From the NCBI GenBank assembly GCA_033764965.1, contig JANRIN010000090.1, positions 68,167 to 132,166 of the forward strand: a stretch of 64,000 nt of DNA. Reading direction: 5' to 3'. Source of the DNA: JSC-12 sp033764965 (lineage in GTDB: Bacteria > Cyanobacteriota > Cyanobacteriia > Leptolyngbyales > Leptolyngbyaceae). A program made the translations under genes and the position numbers. The notes beneath the pieces are model-generated. The model saw only the letters and a program-made list of their open reading frames with translations, ran no database searches and had not been told where the DNA came from. Of this stretch, positions 58,483-64,000 are shown one piece after another; position 1 is the first letter of the stretch; the number at the start of each line of letters is the position of its first letter.

Positions 58483-59673
58483 CTAATCCTCAAACTCTCG
58501 GACTGCTGCCACCAGGTAATCAATTTCTGATTCTGAAGTGAAGTAGTGGATACAGGCACGGACACAATCTGGGTTCAGAATCGTGCGAAGCAGGATGTTG
58601 CGAGATTCTAAAAAACGGATGAGTTGAGCGTGAGACTTTCCAGGGATCTGGAAAGAAACCAATCCTGCTTGGGGCGGAGTGGTTCGCAGGCAGTGTACCG
58701 CAGGCAGGTAGCTGAGTTTTTGCCACAACAATCCACTGAGGCTGCAAATGTGGTTGTAGCGATCGCTGGCAGTACCAAATTGGTGATGGGTCGCGATCGC
58801 GGTTCGCAGTCCGGCGTAAAGCGGATAGGCAGAGGTTGCTACTTCATAGCGTCGCCCATCGGGTTTCCAGCCTGTAGGGTTTCCAGTCGTGTCGGAAGTA
58901 ATACTGCGCCAGCCAATAAACGTTGGATGCAGGGAGTCGATCGCTTCCGGTCGCACATACAAACCGCCTACGCCTTCGGGCCCGCACCACCACTTATGCC
59001 CAGTAAACGCATAGAAGTCTGCTTTTAATTCGGTTAAATTCAATGGCAGCACCCCTACGGATTGCGCCGCATCCACCAGCACCCTCACTGGACGCGACAG
59101 GGAGTAGCTATGGCAAGCCGCGACGATTTCCGCCAGAGGCAACACCTGCCCCGTGTTCCACAAGATATGGCTGAGGACAACCAGGCGCGTACTGGGTTTG
59201 AGCTGACTGGCGACGACAGCAACCGGATCTCCCTGGTTCAAGGTTTCGCGCAAGGGACAGGTTGTGACTTCCACTCCAAACCGACGAGCAATTTCCTGGG
59301 CAGCGGCAATGATGCCGGGATGCTCACAATCCGACAGCAACAAATGATCTCCTATGCGCCAATCAATGCCCCACAGGGCGATGTTGCAGCCCATTGACAC
59401 ATCTTCCGTCAGCGTGATGGTTTCCGGCGTGGTTCCCAATTCCTGAGCGATCGCCCGCCGGGTTTGCTCGGCTTCTTGCACAACCCACACTCCCGCCGCA
59501 TGGGAAAACGGGCCACACTGCTGAACTTTTTGAAACGACTCAGCGATCGCCGCCAAAGCGACCTGTGGCATGGGTCCTTGCCCTCCATAGTTGAAATAGG
59601 CTTTGCCTTGTAACCCTGGAAATTGTTGCCGCAGGTTTTCCAGCGAAACTTGGGAGGGAGAAATACCCGTCAT
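58483..59673 (-). CDS. Class V aminotransferase-fold PLP enzyme (cysteine desulfurase / epimerase-like)
   Basis: A 396-residue PLP enzyme. The PLP lysine is in 'YAFTGHKWWCGPEGVGG', the cofactor Asp/Gln region is 'VLVDAAQSVGVLPL', and the N-terminal 'YFNYGGQGPMPQVAL' binds the substrate edge. The overall pattern is closer to cysteine desulfurases and isopenicillin-N-epimerase-like proteins than to aspartate aminotransferase, but I see no clear desulfurase active-site Cys loop. The start is ATG 59673; the longer frame to 59778 adds 35 unsupported residues. It is divergent from the nuclease gene at 59808. Confidence 0.85.
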   Translation of the reverse strand: MTGISPSQVSLENLRQQFPGLQGKAYFNYGGQGPMPQVALAAIAESFQKVQQCGPFSHAAGVWVVQEAEQTRRAIAQELGTTPETITLTEDVSMGCNIALWGIDWRIGDHLLLSDCEHPGIIAAAQEIARRFGVEVTTCPLRETLNQGDPVAVVASQLKPSTRLVVLSHILWNTGQVLPLAEIVAACHSYSLSRPVRVLVDAAQSVGVLPLNLTELKADFYAFTGHKWWCGPEGVGGLYVRPEAIDSLHPTFIGWRSITSDTTGNPTGWKPDGRRYEVATSAYPLYAGLRTAIATHHQFGTASDRYNHICSLSGLLWQKLSYLPAVHCLRTTPPQAGLVSFQIPGKSHAQLIRFLESRNILLRTILNPDCVRACIHYFTSESEIDYLVAAVREFED

Positions 59674-59807
59674 AAAAAATTGTCGGAATCCGGAGAGGGG
59701 GTCGCCTATTAACCTATCAGGATTCGGGGACGCAAAAAGCAGAGTTTTCAGCCTGCTGTTTTCTACAAAACACTGCAAGGATCGCCATTTCCTGCTACCT
59801 TGAAGTC

Positions 59808-61340
59808 ATGCTGATAGATGCCGAGCAGTTAACCAACTACCAACGCTGCCATCGAAGAGCTTACCTGGATGTCCACGGGGATCCTGCAGAACGGGATGCC
59901 ACAAACGAGTATCTCTTGAAATTGATTCAAGACAGCCAGGAAAATCAGCGCGGTTTTATCTCCAAAAATTCCTTTCACCAGCCCTCCTACCGTCCAGAAG
60001 ACTGGCAAGCTGCCCACGAAGGTACTCTGAACCTGATGCAGCAGGGGGTGGAACAAATTTTCCAAGGGGTGTTGCTGGTCGAAACAGCCGATGGGGTGAC
60101 GCTTAAAAGCAATCCTGATCTCCTAGTTAAACAACCGGGACGATCGCTGTTTGGTGATTGGCTCTATGCCCCGATCGAGATCAAGTTGGGTAAGCGTCCC
60201 AAAATGGAATATCAGATTGCCGTTGCCTTTCACACGATGGTACTGGCGGAAGTGCAGGGAGCCTGGGCAGAAGACGCTTGGGTTTTGCTGCGAGAGCGGG
60301 GTCGGTTTGCGGTTGATTTGTGGGAGATTCTGCCCAAAATGCAAGACATCCTGGATGACTGTGTGCAGATGTTGGTGCAGCGGCAGGAACCGGAAGTATT
60401 CATCGCTCGCAGTCGCTGTAGTTTGTGCCATTGGTTGAGCCATTGCCATACGATCGCAAAAGCAGAGCAGCACCTTTCATTATTGCCGGGGGTGACTCCA
60501 ACCCGCTATGGGCAATTGCAGGCATTGAACTTAACCACAGTACGATCGCTGGCAGAAATGAATCCGGCTGAGTTAGAACTGATTCCTGGCTTTGGGCGGG
60601 AAGCCGCCTATAAGCTCGTGCGGCAGGCGCGATCAGCGTTGCATAACCAGGCATTGCTCATGGAGGAAGAGGTGTCTTTTGCCAACCCTGCGGTCGCGGT
60701 AAATAGCCGCATGAGCACCACCCCTCACTACCTGCATCCGCTTCATGCCGCCTTTGATATTCCTTCCGCCACGATCGAACTGTATTTTGACATTGAAGCC
60801 GAGCCAACCTTGAATCTGGCTTATCTGCATGGAGTGTTAGTCGTCGATCGTCTGTCTAATACGCAAGATTTTTACCCCTTAATTGCAGATCGCCCAGAAG
60901 ATGAAGTTCAGGTGTGGCAACAGTTTCTCGACCTGGTGTGGCGCTATCCTCAAGCTCCCATCTTCCATTTCTGCCCCTACGAAGTCCAAACTGTGGAACG
61001 TCTTGCCAAACTCTACGGCACTCCCTCCCATCTAATTCAGCCCTTACTGGCGCGGTTTGTCGATTTGCACGATCGCGTGACTCGTGCTGTTACCCTGCCT
61101 GTTGAAAGTTACGCCCTGAAGCCGATCGCTCGTTGGCTGGGCTTCAACTGGCGAGACCCCTCTGCCAACGGTGCCCAGTCGATCTGCTGGTATTCCCAAT
61201 GGCTTTCCACGGGCGATCGTACCTACCTCGACTCCATCCTGGTCTACAACGAAGACGACTGCCGCGCGACCCACCACGTCAAAGATTGGCTGGTGGGTTT
61301 TTTAATGGAATCATCGTTCCCAGCGGCAGAGTTGGCATAG
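59808..61340 (+). CDS. TM0106-family RecB-like nuclease with RNase H-like domain
   Basis: A 510-residue protein. The N-terminal RecB-like nuclease (~1-200) has 'RCHRRAYLDVHG' and a core 'YAPIEIKLGKRP' (Glu-x-Lys). Four Cys follow near ~201-213 ('SRCSLCHWLSHCHTIA'), as in iron-sulfur-bearing RecB-like enzymes; one outer Cys near 180 may complete the set. A helix-hairpin-helix lies at ~225-270 ('LIPGFGREAAYKL'). The C-terminal ~320-500 is an RNase H-like domain ('IELYFDIEAEPTLN', 'YNEDDCRATHHVKDWL'). The role is unknown; DNA repair or RNA processing is possible. The permease gene begins 10 bp downstream. Confidence 0.87.
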   Translation: MLIDAEQLTNYQRCHRRAYLDVHGDPAERDATNEYLLKLIQDSQENQRGFISKNSFHQPSYRPEDWQAAHEGTLNLMQQGVEQIFQGVLLVETADGVTLKSNPDLLVKQPGRSLFGDWLYAPIEIKLGKRPKMEYQIAVAFHTMVLAEVQGAWAEDAWVLLRERGRFAVDLWEILPKMQDILDDCVQMLVQRQEPEVFIARSRCSLCHWLSHCHTIAKAEQHLSLLPGVTPTRYGQLQALNLTTVRSLAEMNPAELELIPGFGREAAYKLVRQARSALHNQALLMEEEVSFANPAVAVNSRMSTTPHYLHPLHAAFDIPSATIELYFDIEAEPTLNLAYLHGVLVVDRLSNTQDFYPLIADRPEDEVQVWQQFLDLVWRYPQAPIFHFCPYEVQTVERLAKLYGTPSHLIQPLLARFVDLHDRVTRAVTLPVESYALKPIARWLGFNWRDPSANGAQSICWYSQWLSTGDRTYLDSILVYNEDDCRATHHVKDWLVGFLMESSFPAAELA

Positions 61341-61350
61341 AGGGGCAGGC

Positions 61351-62409
61351 ATGAAATTAACGGTCAATCGGGTGTTACCGGTGGTCTCTCCTCTCGTAGC
61401 GATTGGGGCAGCATTAGCGGTGGGGGCGGGCTTAATTGCGATCGCTGGAGTCAATCCAGCAAAAGCCTACTCCATCCTGTTTAGCGAGGCATTGCTGAAC
61501 TATTACGGTTTCGGCAATACGTTAACTAAAATGGCTCCCCTGCTGCTCACCAGTCTGGGGGTGCTCGTGGCACTCAAAGCCGGACAATTTAACATCGGTG
61601 GAGAAGGGCAAATTTACATGGGTGGCTTGGGCAGTGTTTTGATGGGCTTGTTCTTTCAAGGCTTACCCGCCCTGATCCATGTGCCCTTGGCATTAGCGGG
61701 AGGATTTTTGTTGGGTGCCCTTTGGGGTTTCATTCCGGGCTATCTCAAAGCAGTGCGCGGCGTGAATGAAGTGATTACTACGTTGCTGCTCAACTACATT
61801 GCTCAATACTGGGTGAGTTATTTGGTCAGTGGCGTGTTGATGGAGCGGAATGCCCCCAGTCCGTTCACCCCCCCGATCGCCCCTTCTGCTCAATTGCCCA
61901 TCCTCCTACCCCAAACCCAAACCCATGCCGGAATTCTCATCGGTTTACTGTCGGCTCTGGTGCTATGGATTGCTTTTGCCTTCACCCCCTTTGGTTATCA
62001 GGTCGAAGTGGTGGGACAAAATCCAACGGCTGCTCGTTATGCTGGTATTCCCGTCCGACGCACTATCATCAGTGCAATGGCGATCGCGGGTGGATTAGCA
62101 GGTTTGGCAGGTGCAGGAGAAGTCTTGGGTTTGCGCTATCGGTTGTTTGAAAACTTTTCTCCTGGTTATGGATTTGATGCCATCGCGATCGCCATCCTCA
62201 GTCGCGGCAATTGGGCTGGTGTTGTGCTGATTTCTCTCTTCTTTGGTGCTCTTCGCAGTGGGGCAAACGTCATGCAACGGAGTGCCGGAGTGCCCGTAAC
62301 CGTCGTTTATGCCATCCAGGGGCTAACCGTTCTCTTCATTGCCATCAGCTTGGTACTAGAGCAACGTTTCAACCAAAAATATCTCCCCCAGGTTCAATCA
62401 GTCTCCTAA
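61351..62409 (+). CDS. ABC transporter permease (YufP-like, nucleoside type)
   Basis: A 352-residue permease with about nine helices. Signatures are 'LKAGQFNIGGEGQIYMGG' and 'VVGQNPTAARYAGIPVRRT', plus 'GYGFDAIAIAILSRGNWAG'. It is a paralogue of the lone permease at 16340. In characterised relatives this subunit pairs with a YufQ-type permease, which starts at 63416 here. It begins 10 bp after the nuclease gene, so may be co-transcribed with it. Substrate (nucleoside or related) is inferred only from family. Confidence 0.92.
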   Translation: MKLTVNRVLPVVSPLVAIGAALAVGAGLIAIAGVNPAKAYSILFSEALLNYYGFGNTLTKMAPLLLTSLGVLVALKAGQFNIGGEGQIYMGGLGSVLMGLFFQGLPALIHVPLALAGGFLLGALWGFIPGYLKAVRGVNEVITTLLLNYIAQYWVSYLVSGVLMERNAPSPFTPPIAPSAQLPILLPQTQTHAGILIGLLSALVLWIAFAFTPFGYQVEVVGQNPTAARYAGIPVRRTIISAMAIAGGLAGLAGAGEVLGLRYRLFENFSPGYGFDAIAIAILSRGNWAGVVLISLFFGALRSGANVMQRSAGVPVTVVYAIQGLTVLFIAISLVLEQRFNQKYLPQVQSVS

Positions 62410-62510
62410 TGGCTAGCTTCGATTTTGCACTATGCTCAATAACTGCCCTGAACTAAAGTACTGGCTCAAAGCTCAAGTCAGTTCAAACTGGCTAGAAACT
62501 TGACTAAAAG

Positions 62511-62568
62511 AGGGGTTTAACCTGTTTCAACGGGTTTTAGCTTTCAGCCTGAAATTTATTTCAAGGCT
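62511..62568. repeat. Dispersed double hairpin element
   Basis: CCTGTTTCAACGGG (62521-62534) and AGCCTGAAAT...ATTTCAAGGCT (62546-62568) form two adjacent hairpins. This combination recurs in cyanobacterial spacers. It lies in the 269-bp gap before the Uma2 gene. Confidence 0.8.
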
Positions 62569-62678
62569 CTTTCTGCAACTGGAAGGTCTCTTACAGATAA
62601 CTCCTGGCTACCTGATGACGGCACTCTATCTTTCCCCTGATAGAATCAAGCAATACTCTGACTCTGGCAGCGCTCGCT

Positions 62679-63419
62679 ATGGTCACAACAACCCAACCTA
62701 TCCAATATCCGGATTCCGATGGTCAGCCAATGGCAGACAATACAAAGCAGTTTGAAGCCATTGTCTACATCAAAAAGGGCTGTGACTGGTTATTTTTGAA
62801 CGATTCCAATGTATTTGTTGCAGGGGATTTGCTGTGGTATCCCGTGGAAGGAGACAACAAACTGCGCCAAGCACCCGATGCAATGGTGGTGTTTGGTAGA
62901 CCCAAAGGCGATCGGGGCAGCTACCAGCAATGGAAAGAAGGCAACATCCCGCCTCAAGTTGTGTTTGAGGTGATTTCTCCCGGTAACACGATCGCCGAGA
63001 TGACTCGCAAATTCCATTTCTACCAACGCTATGGAGTGGAGGAATATTACCTTTATGATCCCGATCGCTTCAGCTTGGCGGGATTTATGCGGCATCATGA
63101 CTCCCTGGAAGAAATTGAGGCAATGGAAGGGTGGATCAGTCCTCGTTTGAAAATCCGCTTTAGCTTAGGCGACGAGGGGCAATTGCTGCTCTACCGTCCT
63201 GATGATCAGCCCTTTGAGACTTACGAGCAGATTGCCGATCGCGCCGAGCAAGAACGAGCCAGAGCCGAGCAAGAACGAGCCAGAGCCGAGCAAGAACGAG
63301 CCAGAGCTGAACAAGAACGAGCCAGAGCTGAACAAGAACGAGCCAGATCTGAAGCGGCTGAGCAGGAGATCGAGCGCCTCAAGGCACAATTGAGGGCGAT
63401 GGGTCACAATCAACCATGA
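62679..63419 (+). CDS. Uma2 family (DUF820) nuclease-fold protein with C-terminal coiled coil
   Basis: A 246-residue protein. The PD-(D/E)xK fold of Uma2 shows 'APDAMVVFGRPKG' (Asp), 'PQVVFEVISPGNT' (Glu) and 'KFHFYQRYGVEEYYLYDPD' with a Lys. The family is greatly expanded in cyanobacteria and its function is not settled. Residues ~185-240 are a coiled coil of five 'AEQERAR' repeats encoded by a 21-bp tandem array. The stop overlaps the next start as ATGA, coupling translation to the YufQ-like permease, which is unusual for a Uma2 gene and may have come from insertion into a transporter operon. Confidence 0.9.
   Translation: MVTTTQPIQYPDSDGQPMADNTKQFEAIVYIKKGCDWLFLNDSNVFVAGDLLWYPVEGDNKLRQAPDAMVVFGRPKGDRGSYQQWKEGNIPPQVVFEVISPGNTIAEMTRKFHFYQRYGVEEYYLYDPDRFSLAGFMRHHDSLEEIEAMEGWISPRLKIRFSLGDEGQLLLYRPDDQPFETYEQIADRAEQERARAEQERARAEQERARAEQERARAEQERARSEAAEQEIERLKAQLRAMGHNQP
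63244..63348. repeat. Five in-frame 21-bp tandem repeats in the Uma2 gene
   Basis: Units of GCCGAGCAAGAACGAGCC plus AGA, the last two with GCTGAA starts, run head to tail. Each encodes seven residues, matching a coiled-coil heptad. The 21-bp period keeps the frame whatever the copy number. Confidence 0.92.
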
Positions 63420-64000
63420 ATCAATTTGCCTTCTTTTCAGACTATTTGGCGGCTAGTTTACGCCTTGCGGTGCCGCTTGCCTTTGCTGCCTTGGGCGGAT
63501 TGCTATCTGAGCGATCAGGCGTGTTGAATATTGGACTGGAAGGAATGCTCCTCACGGGGGCATTTGTGAGTGCAGCCACAACTTTCGCCACGGGAAGTGC
63601 CTGGATTGGGGTAGTAGCCGCGATCGTTGCCGGGGGGTTAGTTGGTTTACTCCATGCCTATCTCAGTGTTTCGCTCAAGGTGGATCAATTGGTGTCAGGC
63701 TTGGCGATTAACCTGTCGGCGGCTGGGCTAACGGCTTTCGGTTCTCGCCTAGTGTTTACGGCAGATACGACCCAAAAGCTGCCTCCCATCGGGGCGATCG
63801 GGGTTCCTGGGTTAAGCCAAATTCCTCTGCTGGGATCACTACTTTTCAATCAGGATCTACTTGTTTACCTATTGCTCTTGCTGATCCCCTTGCTGACCTA
63901 TCTACTGTTCCAAACCAGTTTGGGATTGACCTTACGGGCAGTCGGGGAATATCCTCGCGCTGCCGATACCGCAGGTATTTGGGTTGGACAGGTGAGATAC
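63416..64000 (+). CDS. ABC transporter permease (YufQ-like, nucleoside type), 3' end outside window
   Basis: The gene runs off the window after 195 codons. The start ATG overlaps the Uma2 stop (ATGA at 63416-63419). Residues 'LSERSGVLNIGLEGMLLTGA' and 'AVGEYPRAADTAGIWVGQ' identify the YufQ/RbsC-type permease. About six helices are visible. It should be the partner of the 61351 permease. The ATPase and lipoprotein subunits are not in this window and may lie further downstream or elsewhere. Confidence 0.93.
   Translation, partial: MNQFAFFSDYLAASLRLAVPLAFAALGGLLSERSGVLNIGLEGMLLTGAFVSAATTFATGSAWIGVVAAIVAGGLVGLLHAYLSVSLKVDQLVSGLAINLSAAGLTAFGSRLVFTADTTQKLPPIGAIGVPGLSQIPLLGSLLFNQDLLVYLLLLLIPLLTYLLFQTSLGLTLRAVGEYPRAADTAGIWVGQVRY

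Noticed and set aside
63244..63348. CRISPR-like repeat array
   Set aside because: Units are head-to-tail without spacers and lie in a coding frame.

Overview
This window is chromosomal DNA from a cyanobacterium, most likely a filamentous Leptolyngbya- or Oscillatoria-like form; the exact genus is inference. The evidence is the very frequent HIP1 octamer GCGATCGC, a tRNA-Leu(UAA) gene split by the classic cyanobacterial group I intron, the NDH-1 subunit gene ndhL followed by a DUF3007 gene and trpA, a helical carotenoid protein, an SLH-domain OprB-type porin, and many heptanucleotide tandem repeats and dispersed hairpins. I see no prophage, insertion sequence, CRISPR array or rRNA. The window opens inside a HAD phosphatase gene and ends inside an ABC permease gene.

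Layout. 0-15.6 kb is mostly housekeeping: a MASE1/5xPAS hybrid histidine kinase, a secreted phosphodiester glycosidase, rplI and dnaB, an FKBP isomerase, a second HAD phosphatase, an AI-2E-type membrane protein, a CADD-like diiron protein that may make p-aminobenzoate, and alanine dehydrogenase. 16-21.3 kb holds a solitary nucleoside-type ABC permease, a secreted protein with Asp and Asn/Ser tracts, and an SLH porin. 21.6-27.5 kb is a glycan-type cluster: a methyltransferase, a methyltransferase-GT2 fusion, another methyltransferase and a large polytopic membrane protein. A pair of inverted ~130-bp repeats then brackets a methyltransferase and an M23 peptidase. 30.8-45.3 kb carries an MnmD-like tRNA methyltransferase, the helical carotenoid protein, a P-type ATPase, an acyltransferase/hydrolase pair resembling a split plant phytyl ester synthase, a B12-type radical SAM protein and an LPG-synthase-like membrane protein.

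45.8-47.8 kb has the intron-bearing tRNA and ndhL-DUF3007-trpA. 48.1-56.9 kb is the most distinctive region: four tandem genes for exported proteins (DUF11/SdrD-like, a 1247-residue predicted outer-membrane barrel with Ig-like domains, a beta-helix-OmpA protein, and a second DUF11 protein). They are packed as an operon and look like a cell-surface assembly or adhesion system. 56.9-64 kb has a pseudouridine synthase, a DUF2267 protein, a class V aminotransferase-fold enzyme, a TM0106-type RecB-like nuclease, and a nucleoside-type ABC permease pair interrupted by a Uma2 nuclease gene with an in-frame 21-bp repeat array.

Small-scale structure is a second theme. Heptamer repeats of the ATGACCA type occur between genes, in the P6b region of the tRNA intron, and inside the ATPase domain of the histidine kinase. 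Several distinct hairpin families sit in the intergenic gaps.
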